In this document: positions 1 through 9,062 of the stretch, piece after piece
How the letters are laid out: every line of letters starts with the position of its first letter
How positions within the stretch are numbered: position 1 is the stretch's first letter
Source of the DNA: Nocardioides eburneiflavus
GTDB taxonomy: Bacteria > Actinomycetota > Actinomycetes > Propionibacteriales > Nocardioidaceae
Direction: 5' to 3'
DNA length: 64,000 nt
NCBI RefSeq assembly: GCF_004785795.1
Contig: NZ_SRRO01000001.1
Coordinates: 4,836,001-4,900,000 of the forward strand
Program-made: the position numbers and the translations under genes
Notes under the pieces: model-generated
Database searches by the model: none
Seen by the model: only the letters and a program-made list of their open reading frames with translations
What the model was told of the DNA's origin: nothing

Positions 1-874
1 CGCGATGATCTCGGGCTTCATCGTCGACCCCGACCGCAAGAAGATGTCGAAGTCCAAGGGCAACGTCGTGGTCCCCACCGACATCCTCGACAAGTACGGC
101 GCCGACGCGGTGCGCTGGCGCGCCGCCATCGGCCGCCCGGGCATGGACTCGCCCTTCGACGAGTCGCAGATGAAGGTCGGCCGCCGGCTCGCGATGAAGG
201 TCCTCAACGCCTCGAAGTTCGTCCTCGGCAACGTGGGCGCCACCGAGCTCAGCCCGGCCGCGGTCAGCGCCCCGGTCGACTGCGCGCTGCTCGGTCGGCT
301 CGAGGTCGTCGTCCGCAGGGCCACCGAGGCGTTCGACGCCTACGACTACACGACCGCGCTCGAGGTCACCGAGAAGTTCTTCTGGGAGTTCTGCGACGAC
401 TACCTCGAGCTCGTCAAGGAGCGTGCGTACGACTCCGAGGGGGGCCAGGGCACGGACTCGGCCCGCGCCACGCTGGCGATCGCGCTCCACGTCCAGCTGC
501 GGCTGCTCGCCCCGTTCCTGCCGTACGCGACCGAGGAGGTGTGGTCGTGGTGGCAGGACGGCTCGATCCACCACGCCGCCTGGCCGACCGCCGCCGACCT
601 CGGCTCCGCGGCCGCCTCGCAGCCGCTGGTGCTCGACGCCGTGGCCGCCGCCCTCACCGGCATCCGAGGCGCCAAGTCGCAGGCGAAGGCCAAGATGCGC
701 GCGCCCCTCTCGCGCGTCGAGATCACCGGCCCGGCCACGCTCCTCGAGGCTGCCCAGCAGGCGCAGGACGACCTCCGCGCCGTGGGCACCATCGTCGGCG
801 ACCTCGACTTCGTCGTCGACGAGTCGGCCTCCGAGCTGCGGGTCACCGCAGAGCTGGCGCCCACCGAGGACTGA
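1..874 (+). CDS. valS: Valyl-tRNA synthetase, C-terminal part (5' end outside window)
   Basis: Class I aminoacyl-tRNA synthetase that charges tRNA-Val; cytoplasmic. Only the last ~290 residues are present and the frame is open at the window edge, so the ATG at 5 is internal. The KMSKS signature (bases 41-55) is followed by the tRNA-binding helical anticodon domain (the [12 protein letters not shown] and [11 protein letters not shown] segments are typical of ValRS). The end, with [16 protein letters not shown], resembles the short bacterial type without an obvious long coiled-coil tail. The stop lies 7 bases from the end of the convergent Lys/Ala-rich gene. The identification is firm; the missing N-terminus with the HIGH motif must lie upstream. 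Confidence 0.95.
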   Translation, partial: AMISGFIVDPDRKKMSKSKGNVVVPTDILDKYGADAVRWRAAIGRPGMDSPFDESQMKVGRRLAMKVLNASKFVLGNVGATELSPAAVSAPVDCALLGRLEVVVRRATEAFDAYDYTTALEVTEKFFWEFCDDYLELVKERAYDSEGGQGTDSARATLAIALHVQLRLLAPFLPYATEEVWSWWQDGSIHHAAWPTAADLGSAAASQPLVLDAVAAALTGIRGAKSQAKAKMRAPLSRVEITGPATLLEAAQQAQDDLRAVGTIVGDLDFVVDESASELRVTAELAPTED

Positions 875-881
875 CCACCGG

Positions 882-1541
882 TCAGCCCTTGCCGTGACCC
901 TTGCCGTGGCCCTGGCCGGCGTGCCCGGCGGCCTTGGCTGCGTCACGCGCGGCCATGCGGACAGCCTTCGCGGCCTCGCGCTCAGCCTTCCGAGCAGCCT
1001 TCGCGGCCTCGCGCTCAGCCTTCCGAGCAGCCTTCGCGGCCTCGCGCTCAGCCTTCCGAGCAGCCTTCGCGGCCTCGCGCTCAGCCTTGCGAGCCGCCTT
1101 CGCGGCCTCGCGCTCAGCCGTACGGGCAGCCTTCACGGCGTCCTTGGTGTCCGAGGACACGGTGGGCGTGGTCTGCTGGGTGGGCTGAGCAGTGGCCTGC
1201 TCGGTGGCCTGCTGGGCTGCCCCGGCGGCCTGCTCCTGCGCAGGCGCCGGGGAGGCGACGACCTCGGCCAACGGCTGGGCGCTCAACTCGGCGGGGATGC
1301 TGACGGGAGCCTCGTCGGACTCCTCGACGGGGGGTGCCACCGGGCGCCGTTCGACGGGCGCGGCGATCGGCCTGGCGGGCTGGACGAGGTCCTCGATGCC
1401 GAAGCCGCGGCCCACCGACAGCGACATCAGGACGGCGCAGAGCACGGCTACGAGAGCGAACCCCACGAGTGGCCGCTTCTGGTCAACCCCCACCGGGTCC
1501 CCTTCCCACATGCAGACGAGACGCCAGTCTCTCCGGACCAT
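882..1541 (-). CDS. Lys/Ala/Glu-repeat membrane-anchored hypothetical protein
   Basis: No known function recognised. About 219 residues: a short N-terminal stretch, one hydrophobic segment (around residues 26-44, LVGFALVAVLCAVLMSLSV), a Pro/Gln/Ala-rich linker, then about five tandem 11-residue units of the type KAARKAEREAA, ending in a Gly/His/Lys-rich tail. The repeat region should form a highly charged helix or coiled coil. The topology suggests a single-pass protein with the repeat outside or along the membrane; this is inference. The start is uncertain: ATG at 1541, ATG at 1511 and GTG at 1493 (preceded by a GGAAGGGG-like site) all fit. It converges on valS with a 7-base gap. Confidence 0.6.
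   Translation of the reverse strand: MVRRDWRLVCMWEGDPVGVDQKRPLVGFALVAVLCAVLMSLSVGRGFGIEDLVQPARPIAAPVERRPVAPPVEESDEAPVSIPAELSAQPLAEVVASPAPAQEQAAGAAQQATEQATAQPTQQTTPTVSSDTKDAVKAARTAEREAAKAARKAEREAAKAARKAEREAAKAARKAEREAAKAARKAEREAAKAVRMAARDAAKAAGHAGQGHGKGHGKG
962..1135. repeat. 33-bp tandem repeat inside the Lys/Ala-rich gene
   Basis: About five tandem copies of a 33-bp unit (core GCCTTCGCGGCCTCGCGCTC on the plus strand) encode the 11-residue charged repeat on the minus strand. The central copies are identical at DNA level and the outer ones have drifted, the pattern expected of recent slippage or unequal crossing over. Confidence 0.85.
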
Positions 1542-1631
1542 GACGCGTGTCCCACGTCGATGGCCCGGAATAGTCCGAAGTGACTAGGCCGCCATGGTCA
1601 GATCAGGCCAGTGTCACACCGGGCAAGTGGG

Positions 1632-2912
<1,281 letters not shown>

Positions 2913-3081
2913 GAGTCGTGTCCTCCAGTCTCGCCGGGAAAGGGTCCCGACACTCAACACCTTGCGCTGTGCTGTCTTGCAGTGAGCCGTACGACGGTAC
3001 CCCGTGCCGCCCCCCGAAGGGGGTCGGACACGAGATGTCGTCGGCCTTCATTGTCGAGCTCCGGTCAGCCGCCCCGCGCCC

Positions 3082-3690
3082 TCAGGCGAGGGCGGGGGCG
3101 CCCTTGCGCGACTCGATGACGGCGTCGATCAGGCCGTACTCGACCGCCTGCTCGGCGGTCAGGATCTTGTCGCGCTCGATGTCGGCGCTGACCTGGTCGA
3201 TGCTCTTGCCGCTGGAGTCGGCGATCATCTGCTCCAGGAGCTCGCGCATGCGCAGGATCTCGTTGGCCTGGATCTCGATGTCGGAGGTCTGGCCGAACGT
3301 GCCCTCGGTGTAGGGCTGGTGGATCAGGATGCGGCTGTTGGGCAGCGCCATCCGCTTGCCCTTGGCCCCGGCACCCAGCAGGATCGCCGCCGCGGAGGCC
3401 GCCTGGCCCAGGCACACGGTCTGCACGTCCGGCTTGATGAAGCGCATCGTGTCGTAGATCGCGGTCAGCGCGGTGAACGAGCCGCCGGGGCTGTTGATGT
3501 AGATGCTGATGTCGGTGTCGGGGTTCATCGTCTCCAGGCACATCAGCTGGGCGATGACCGCGTTGGCCACGTCGTCGCTGATCGGCGTGCCGAGGTAGAT
3601 GATGCGCTCCTCGAACAGCTTGGCGTAGGGGTCGATGCGGCGGAAGCCGTAGGAGGTGCGCTCTTCCCACTGGGGGATGTAGTAGTTCAT
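3082..3690 (-). CDS. clpP2: ATP-dependent Clp protease proteolytic subunit 2
   Basis: Serine protease subunit. In actinobacteria ClpP1 and ClpP2 form a mixed tetradecamer driven by ClpX or ClpC. The protein has 202 residues from ATG 3690. The catalytic triad is visible as S99 (GQAASAA), H124 (ILIHQP) and D174 (ERDKILTAE). The start lies 2 bases after the clpP1 stop and has an AAGGAC Shine-Dalgarno inside the clpP1 end, so the pair is certainly co-transcribed and probably translationally coupled. Extending the frame upstream would only overlap clpP1. Confidence 0.95.
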   Translation of the reverse strand: MNYYIPQWEERTSYGFRRIDPYAKLFEERIIYLGTPISDDVANAVIAQLMCLETMNPDTDISIYINSPGGSFTALTAIYDTMRFIKPDVQTVCLGQAASAAAILLGAGAKGKRMALPNSRILIHQPYTEGTFGQTSDIEIQANEILRMRELLEQMIADSSGKSIDQVSADIERDKILTAEQAVEYGLIDAVIESRKGAPALA

Positions 3691-3692
3691 GT

Positions 3693-4349
3693 TCAGTCCT
3701 TCTGCGTCGAACCGGTTTGGCGGGCGGGGCGGCCCTCGTCGGCGGCTTCGCGGGCACTGGTGATGACCTGGTCGACGAGGCCGTACTCGACTGCCTGGTC
3801 GGCGGTGAACCACCGGTCACGGTCGGCATCGGCGATGACCTGCTCGACGCTCTGGCCGGTGTGCTCGGCGATCAGGTCGAGCAGCACCTTCTTGATGTGG
3901 AGCGACTGCTGGGCCTGGATCTTGATGTCCGAGGCCGAGCCGCCCATGCCCGAGGAGGGCTGGTGCATCATGATGCGCGCGTGGGGCAGGGCGTAGCGCT
4001 TGCCCTTCGTGCCGGCGCAGAGCAGGAACTGGCCCATCGAGGCCGCCAGGCCCATGCCGACGGTCGCGACGTCGTTGGGGATGTAGTTCATCGTGTCGTA
4101 GATCGCCATGCCGGCGTCGACGGAGCCACCGGGGCTGTTGATGTGCAGGAAGATGTCGGCGTCCGGGTCCTCCGCGGACAGCAGGAGGAGCTGCGCGCAG
4201 ATCGCGTTGGCGTTCTGGTCGCGCACCTCGGAGCCGAGGAAGACGATGCGCTCACGGAGGAGGCGCTGGTAGATGTGGTCGTCGAGGCCATACATCCCAC
4301 CGGCGCCGTTCATCTCGGGCGAGAGGGCTGGGCTGGAGTTCTGGTTCAC
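3693..4349 (-). CDS. clpP1: ATP-dependent Clp protease proteolytic subunit 1
   Basis: Partner subunit of ClpP2 in the essential actinobacterial Clp protease. Triad S104 (GLAASMGQ), H129 (IMMHQP) and D178 ([10 protein letters not shown]) in a 218-residue protein counted from GTG 4349. I chose this GTG because a TAGTGT -10 element lies 7 bases upstream, which suggests a leaderless mRNA. ATG 4313 and ATG 4295 are alternatives, and the mature N-terminus is normally produced by processing. A ClgR-type box lies about 55 bases upstream. Usually tig is the immediate upstream neighbour in actinobacteria; here a MarR/phosphotransferase pair lies between. Confidence 0.93.
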   Translation of the reverse strand: MNQNSSPALSPEMNGAGGMYGLDDHIYQRLLRERIVFLGSEVRDQNANAICAQLLLLSAEDPDADIFLHINSPGGSVDAGMAIYDTMNYIPNDVATVGMGLAASMGQFLLCAGTKGKRYALPHARIMMHQPSSGMGGSASDIKIQAQQSLHIKKVLLDLIAEHTGQSVEQVIADADRDRWFTADQAVEYGLVDQVITSAREAADEGRPARQTGSTQKD

Positions 4350-4403
4350 GCTGGCGACACTAGCCGGAAGGACGGACAGTTCCACGCGGGAACCCGCCCT
4401 GTT

Positions 4404-4414
4404 CGCCCACAGCG
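4404..4414 (-). promoter_or_regulatory. ClgR-type operator upstream of clpP1P2
   Basis: The sequence CGCCCACAGCG fits the actinobacterial ClgR core CGC-N5-GCG, including the finer form CGCYNANRGCG, and is embedded in GTTCGCCCACAGCGGATTC. Its centre is about 60 bases upstream of the proposed leaderless clpP1 start, where an activator would bind. ClgR is the known activator of clpP1P2 in Streptomyces, Corynebacterium and Mycobacterium. The assignment is by consensus only; the clgR gene is not in the window. Confidence 0.7.
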
Positions 4415-4438
4415 GATTCATGCGCCCGGCGCGAGCAC

Positions 4439-4864
4439 TCAGCCGAGCGCGACCTCCTCGAGCACCTCGCGGAACACGCGCCACCGCTCGGCACCCACCT
4501 GCTCGGCCCAGGCCTCGTCGCACGAGCGGAGCACGGCCGCGGACCGGGCCAGGGCGGTGCGACCGCGGTCGGTGATCCGTACGACCCGGGCGCGGGCGTC
4601 GTGGTCGGCGACCGCGACCTCCACCATGCCGAGCGCGTCGAGCTGGCGGACGAACTGGCCGCAGCCCTGCGTGGTCATCTCCGCGCACTCGGCCAGCTCG
4701 CTGATCGTGAGTCCCTCCGGCGGCAGCCACTCCAGCACCCGCAGCTGGGACGGACGCAGCTCCGGGGCCTGCTCGGCGAGCCGCTCGCGCAGCCGGCCGA
4801 AGACCATCCCCATCAGCATGGGCAGGTGGGGCTCGGTCGCGGGGCGCCTCTTGACGCGGGTCAT
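4439..4864 (-). CDS. MarR-family transcriptional regulator
   Basis: Winged-helix regulator of 141 residues. The centre ([35 protein letters not shown]) is the wHTH, followed by the wing with [16 protein letters not shown]. It is transcribed away from the phosphotransferase gene, and only 24 bases separate the two start codons. A TAAGTT -10 element lies 6 bases before its ATG, suggesting a leaderless transcript. Direct repeats over both starts are likely its operator, so it probably represses itself and the phosphotransferase. The ligand is unknown. Together with its neighbour it interrupts the usual tig-clpP1 adjacency. Confidence 0.85.
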   Translation of the reverse strand: MTRVKRRPATEPHLPMLMGMVFGRLRERLAEQAPELRPSQLRVLEWLPPEGLTISELAECAEMTTQGCGQFVRQLDALGMVEVAVADHDARARVVRITDRGRTALARSAAVLRSCDEAWAEQVGAERWRVFREVLEEVALG

Positions 4865-4904
4865 GAAACCAACTTACCTTTTCTGATCATGAAAGCAACT
4901 TTCA
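4861..4904. promoter_or_regulatory. Probable MarR operator region with direct repeats
   Basis: Two copies of TCATGAAASCAACTTWC (4861-4877 and 4888-4904) lie 27 bases apart, each covering one of the divergent start codons. Between and over them lies an imperfect palindrome at 4878-4895 (CTTTTCTGATCATGAAAG, 14 of 18 positions symmetric). The arrangement would let one regulator block both divergent genes. Assignment to the adjacent MarR protein is inference from position. Confidence 0.6.
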
Positions 4905-6091
4905 CGCCGCCCGCGGGGGTCGACCGGCGGGAGGTGCTGGGAGCCGACGACGTGAGCGACGCCGAGCTGGCCGCGATGGTGGCCGACCTCTGGGGGGTCG
5001 ACACCGTAGACCTGCTCGACTCCACCGCCGAGCCCGTGGCGTACGACGTGCCGTCGATCCTCACCGGCGCACGCACGTGGGTGCGCGGCCACGCCGACGC
5101 CGGCGACGGCCCGCGCGAGTTCACGCTGTTCGTCAAGCACGTGCACAGCTGGCGCCACTCCCCCGCCTTCGCCGGGGTGCCACCGCATCTCCGCGAGTGG
5201 GCGGCGTCGTCGGTCCCCTGGCGTGCCGAGCCGCTCGTGTACGCCTCCGACCTGGCGGATCGGCTGCCCAGCGGCCTCGGGATGGCGCGGGCCGTCCGCG
5301 TCGAGGAGCGTCCCGACGAGACCGCGGTCATCTGGATGGAGGTCGTCGAGTCGGACCCGGTCCCGTGGGAGGCGGACGACAGCGTCCGCGCCGCACGCCT
5401 GCTGGGACGTATGTCCGCCAGCCCCCGGGTCGCGGAGCTGGCTGCCATCGACCCCCAGCCGTGGCATGTCGACGACTACGTCGCCGGCCGGCTGACCTTC
5501 ACGGTGCTGCCCGGCCTGCAGGACGCCAGCACCTGGCAGCACCCGCGCGTCGACCAGCACTTCGGCGACCTCCGGGACGGACTCCTCGACGCCGCAGCAC
5601 GCCTCGACGCCCTCGCCCGGGAGTTCGCCACCGCGCGCCACCTCGCCTCCCACGGTGACGCCTGCCCCAACAACCTCCTGCGTCGCGAGGGCGATCCCGG
5701 GTTCACCCTCATCGACTTCGGCTTCTGGCACCCGCAACCGGTCGGCTTCGACCTGTGCCAGCTCCTCGTGGGCGACATCCAGATCGGACGTCAGGACGTC
5801 GGCGACCTGCCCGAGCGGGCCGCCGCCTGTGTCGCGGCGTACGGCGCTGGCCTGGCGGACGAGGGCCTCGACGTCCCCCTGGCCGAGGTCCGCCGCAGCC
5901 ACGCGGTGTGCCTGATGCTGTTCAACGGCCTGCCCAGCCTCCCCCTCGAGATGCTCGCGGAGGAGGCCGCGCTCGACGCCGAGGACGAGGTCACCGACGA
6001 CTTCCGGGCCGGGCTCGACCACTGGGCCAGGCAGCGGGCCGGGATCGCGCGCTACGCCCTCGAGGTGCTGGCGGACACCGAGGCCGGCTGA
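4889..6091 (+). CDS. Aminoglycoside-phosphotransferase/kinase-fold protein
   Basis: A 400-residue protein with the APH/choline-kinase fold. The catalytic loop HGDACPNNLL (HGDxxxxN) and the metal-binding IDFGFW segment are intact, so it is probably an active small-molecule kinase. The N-terminal lobe has LFVKHVHSWR, a plausible ATP-binding lysine. The substrate cannot be deduced; an aminoglycoside is only one option, and distant APH proteins act on many alcohols or amines. The ATG at 4889 lies within the repeat operator shared with the divergent MarR gene, which suggests ligand-induced expression. Its stop is followed by the terminator shared with convergent tig. Confidence 0.75.
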   Translation: MKATFTPPAGVDRREVLGADDVSDAELAAMVADLWGVDTVDLLDSTAEPVAYDVPSILTGARTWVRGHADAGDGPREFTLFVKHVHSWRHSPAFAGVPPHLREWAASSVPWRAEPLVYASDLADRLPSGLGMARAVRVEERPDETAVIWMEVVESDPVPWEADDSVRAARLLGRMSASPRVAELAAIDPQPWHVDDYVAGRLTFTVLPGLQDASTWQHPRVDQHFGDLRDGLLDAAARLDALAREFATARHLASHGDACPNNLLRREGDPGFTLIDFGFWHPQPVGFDLCQLLVGDIQIGRQDVGDLPERAAACVAAYGAGLADEGLDVPLAEVRRSHAVCLMLFNGLPSLPLEMLAEEAALDAEDEVTDDFRAGLDHWARQRAGIARYALEVLADTEAG

Positions 6092-6117
6092 GCCCGGCCG
6101 GCTGAGACTGGAAATGC

Positions 6118-6150
6118 CGACCGGCGCCCACCAGAGGTGGACGCCGGTCG
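6118..6150. terminator. Bidirectional hairpin between the phosphotransferase gene and tig
   Basis: Stem CGACCGGCG/CGCCGGTCG continues, after one mismatch, into CCACC/GGTGG around an AGA loop. It sits between two convergent stop codons (6091 and 6166), the expected position for a shared terminator. There is no strong T-tract, as is common in high-GC actinobacteria. Confidence 0.65.
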
Positions 6151-6165
6151 TGTGCTGCTGCGGGG

Positions 6166-7563
6166 TCAGGCCTTCTCGGAGTCCTCGCCGGTCTCCTCGG
6201 CAGCGGCGTCCGCGGGCGCCTCGTCGACGGGCTCGCCGATGGTGCCGTCGGGGCGCAGGTTCTTCAGCTCGACCACGTTGCCGGAGGCGTCCTTGACGGT
6301 CGCCGCCTCGACGATCGTCGCGAGCGCCTTGCCGCGCAGGATCTCCTGCACGAGCTCGGGGATGTGGTTGTGCTCGAACATGTGGTTGGCGAACTCCTGC
6401 GGGTCCTGACCGGACTGCTGGGCGCGCCGCACGAGGTGCTCGGAGAGCTCGGCCTGGTCGATGCCGAACTCCTCCTGCTTGGCGATCTTGTCGAGGATGA
6501 ACTGGGCGGCGACGGCGTCGCGGACCCGGCGCTCGAGGTCGGCCTCGAACTCCTCCTGGGTCTGGCCCTCGTCCTCGAGGTACTTCTCCATGGTGATGCC
6601 GGCGAAGCCGAGCTGCTGCTCGACGTTCTGGCGGCGGGCGTTGAGCTCGTCGGTCACCATGACCTCGGGCAGCGGGATCTCGACCTTCTCGAGGAGGGCC
6701 TCGAGGACCGCGTCACGGGCGGCGGCAGCCTGCTCGAGGCGCTTCCCGCGACCGAGGCGCTCGCGCACGTCGGCGGTGAGCTCCTCGGCGGTGTCGAACT
6801 CGGAGGCGAGCTGGGCGAACTCGTCGTCGTACTCGGGAAGCTGCTGCTCCTGGACGGCGGAGACCTTGACGGTCACCTGGACCGGCTCGCCGACCAGGTC
6901 GCCACCGACGAGCTCGGAGTCGAAGGTCGCCTCCTCGCCGGCGGACAGGCCCGCGAGCGCCTCGTCGAGGCCGTCGATCATGCCGCCGCGGCCGACCTTG
7001 TAGGACATGCCGGTGACCTCGCCGCCCTCGACGGTCTCGCCGTCACGGGCCGCGACCAGGTCGATGGTGACGAAGTCGCCGTCGGCGGCCGCGCGCTCGA
7101 CGGGGACCAGGGTGCCGAAGCGCTCACGGAGCGCCTCGACCTGCTCGTCGACGTCGGCGTCGGAGATCTCGACGTCGTCCACGCTGGCCTCGAGGCCGTC
7201 GTAGGAGGGCAGGTCGAAGTCGGGCTTCACGTCGACCTCGGCGGTGAACTCGAGGGACTCGTTGTCCTCGAACTTCGTCACCTCGATCTCCGGCTGGGCG
7301 AGGGGCTCGAGGTCGTGCTCCTGCAGGGCAGCCATGTACTGCTGCGGGACGACGGCGTTGATCGCCTCGTCGAGGACCGGGCCGCGACCGACCTGGCGGT
7401 CGATGACCGCCGGCGGGACCTTGCCGCGGCGGAAGCCCGGGACGTTGATCTGCTTCGCGATCTTCTGGTACGCCGCGTCGAGGCTCGGCTTGAGCTCCTC
7501 GAAGGGCACCTCGACGGTCAGCTTGGCCCGGGTCGGGCTCAAGGTCTCGACGGCGCTCTTCAC
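6166..7563 (-). CDS. tig: Trigger factor, ribosome-associated chaperone
   Basis: Chaperone and peptidyl-prolyl isomerase that binds nascent chains at the ribosomal exit tunnel. 465 residues in three parts: the N-terminal ribosome-binding domain with signature GFRRGKVP (43-50), a central FKBP-like PPIase domain, and a helical C-terminal arm domain ending in an acidic tail. The GTG at 7563 is chosen because AGGAG lies at proper spacing; a longer frame continues upstream through the tRNA genes and is not real. In actinobacteria tig usually precedes clpP1P2X. Here about 1.8 kb with a MarR/kinase pair separates them. Confidence 0.95.
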   Translation of the reverse strand: MKSAVETLSPTRAKLTVEVPFEELKPSLDAAYQKIAKQINVPGFRRGKVPPAVIDRQVGRGPVLDEAINAVVPQQYMAALQEHDLEPLAQPEIEVTKFEDNESLEFTAEVDVKPDFDLPSYDGLEASVDDVEISDADVDEQVEALRERFGTLVPVERAAADGDFVTIDLVAARDGETVEGGEVTGMSYKVGRGGMIDGLDEALAGLSAGEEATFDSELVGGDLVGEPVQVTVKVSAVQEQQLPEYDDEFAQLASEFDTAEELTADVRERLGRGKRLEQAAAARDAVLEALLEKVEIPLPEVMVTDELNARRQNVEQQLGFAGITMEKYLEDEGQTQEEFEADLERRVRDAVAAQFILDKIAKQEEFGIDQAELSEHLVRRAQQSGQDPQEFANHMFEHNHIPELVQEILRGKALATIVEAATVKDASGNVVELKNLRPDGTIGEPVDEAPADAAAEETGEDSEKA

Positions 7564-7729
7564 AAATGTCTCCTGATGCTGATGGTCGTGGGGTGACGTG
7601 CGGCAGCGCCGGGGCACGCGCCCGGCGACCGCAAACCCGATGAGTCTATCGACGGCGTGGGCACACGCCGAATCACGCCCGAGCCGCCCGTGGGGGCTGG
7701 GACAGGAGGACACGGGAGGGACAGGTGGG

Positions 7730-7802
7730 TCGGGGCGACAGGACTCGAACCTGCGATCTCCTGCTCCCAAAGCAGGCGCGCTAGCCACTACGCTACGCCC
7801 CG
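7730..7802 (-). tRNA. tRNA-Pro (anticodon UGG)
   Basis: Cloverleaf of 73 bases with acceptor CGGGGCG/CGCCCCG, anticodon stem CCTGC/GCAGG enclosing TTTGGGA, and T-arm GGTTCGAACC. The anticodon is TGG. The 3' CCA is not encoded. It is paired with tRNA-Gly just upstream on the same strand. Confidence 0.95.
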
Positions 7803-7851
7803 CCAAACCGGCCCCGCGCGCCCCGGAGAGGGGGTACGGGAGCCTGCTTGG

Positions 7852-7922
7852 AGCGGATGACGGGAATCGAACCCGCGTAGCCAGTTTGGAAGACTGGGGC
7901 TCTACCATTGAGCTACATCCGC
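7852..7922 (-). tRNA. tRNA-Gly (anticodon UCC)
   Basis: 71-base cloverleaf with acceptor GCGGATG/CATCCGC, discriminator T, anticodon stem CCAGT/ACTGG with loop CTTCCAA, and T-arm GGTTCGATTCC. The anticodon is TCC; CCA is not encoded. It lies 49 bases upstream of tRNA-Pro and is probably co-transcribed with it. Confidence 0.95.
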
Positions 7923-8006
7923 GCGCGTCCCGACGACGTCGTGGCCGCCGGTTGCGGTGTCATGGTGCCACACCGGCGCGCGCTCGCCGCAACCGGCTCG
8001 CGCGGT

Positions 8007-9062
8007 TCAGCGGCGGTGGACGAGGAGCAGCGCTCGGTCGTCGTTGCGGGAGCCGAGCGCCTCCACGAGCCGCGTCGCCCCGCCCTCGAACTCGCCCCGC
8101 AGGAGTCGCTCGGCCTGGCCGAGCATCCGGTCGATGCCGAGGGCGATGTCGCGGGTGCGCGTCTCGACCATGCCGTCGGTGTAGAGCAGCAGGGCGTCGC
8201 CGTGGCGCATCTCGCCCGAGACGGTCGGGAAGTCGGCGCCGTCGATGAGGCCCAGGATCGGCCCCTCGGACTCGAGGACCTCCCACCGCCCGGAGCCGGC
8301 GTGACGCAGCGCGGCGGGCGGGTGCCCGGCGCTGCGGATGTCGTAGTGGCCGGTCTCCAGGTCCAGGGACAGGTGGATCGCGGTCGCGAAGCCCTCGTCC
8401 CAGTCCTGCTGGAGCAGGAACCGGTTGGCACCCGCCAGGAACTCGCTCGGCGGCAGTGCGCTCAGCAGCCCGCCGATCGCCCCGCACAGCAGCAGCGCGC
8501 GGGTGCCGGCCCCCTGGCCCTTGCCGGAGACGTCGACCACCGCCACCTCCAGCCGGCCCTCGACGCGGGAGGCCACGACGAAGTCCCCCGCGAACGGGGT
8601 GCCGCCGGCCGACCGCAGCTCGGAGGCGGCGTACCACTCCTCGGGGAGGTCCGGGATCCCGCCCTGGCGCAGGATCCGGTCCCGCAGGTCGACGAACATC
8701 ATCTCGCCCTGGATGCCCGCGACGCCGAGGCGCGAACGGCGGAACGAGGACAGCAGCACCATGAAGCCGAGGCCGAAGATGATCACCACGGTGAGGCCGA
8801 TGCGGACGGTCATCGGGTCCTGGGCGGGGATGACGAGGGCGAGGACCAGCAGCACGAACACGACGAACCACGGCAGCTGACGCGGGCCGAGGACGAGGCT
8901 CGACACGACGAGCGGGACCAGCAGGGTGACCAGCGGCATGTCCACCGGGAAGAGCCAGATCGCCCCGCCGATGAGCAGCGTGGCGGCCACGAGCAGCGTG
9001 AGCACGCGCGAGCCACGTGGGACGACCCGTCCCACGGCTGTGCCCAGCGATGGAGAACTCAC
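8007..9062 (-). CDS. Membrane-anchored PP2C/SpoIIE-type serine phosphatase
   Basis: A 351-residue protein. The first ~110 residues hold about four hydrophobic helices (LTLLVAATLLIGGAIWLF; VTLLVPLVVSSLVL; FVVFVLLVLALVI; IGLTVVIIFGLGFMVLL). A C-terminal PP2C_SIG domain follows, with metal-binding motifs FAGDFVVA and VVDVSGKGQGAG, SAGHPPA, and a terminal NDDRALLLV. Such RsbU/SpoIIE-like enzymes usually dephosphorylate anti-sigma-factor antagonists. GTG at 9062 has a strong GGAGGAG site and overlaps the nei stop by GTGA, so it is translationally coupled to nei. No partner anti-sigma or STAS gene is in the window. Confidence 0.85.
   Translation of the reverse strand: MSSPSLGTAVGRVVPRGSRVLTLLVAATLLIGGAIWLFPVDMPLVTLLVPLVVSSLVLGPRQLPWFVVFVLLVLALVIPAQDPMTVRIGLTVVIIFGLGFMVLLSSFRRSRLGVAGIQGEMMFVDLRDRILRQGGIPDLPEEWYAASELRSAGGTPFAGDFVVASRVEGRLEVAVVDVSGKGQGAGTRALLLCGAIGGLLSALPPSEFLAGANRFLLQQDWDEGFATAIHLSLDLETGHYDIRSAGHPPAALRHAGSGRWEVLESEGPILGLIDGADFPTVSGEMRHGDALLLYTDGMVETRTRDIALGIDRMLGQAERLLRGEFEGGATRLVEALGSRNDDRALLLVHRR

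Noticed and set aside
962..1135. CRISPR-like array
   Set aside because: The repeats are contiguous without spacers and encode an in-frame 11-residue unit.
3010..3023. C5/G5 hairpin between clpP2 and clpX as a strong terminator
   Set aside because: The stem is only 5 bp with no T-tract; it may attenuate but cannot be called a terminator with confidence.
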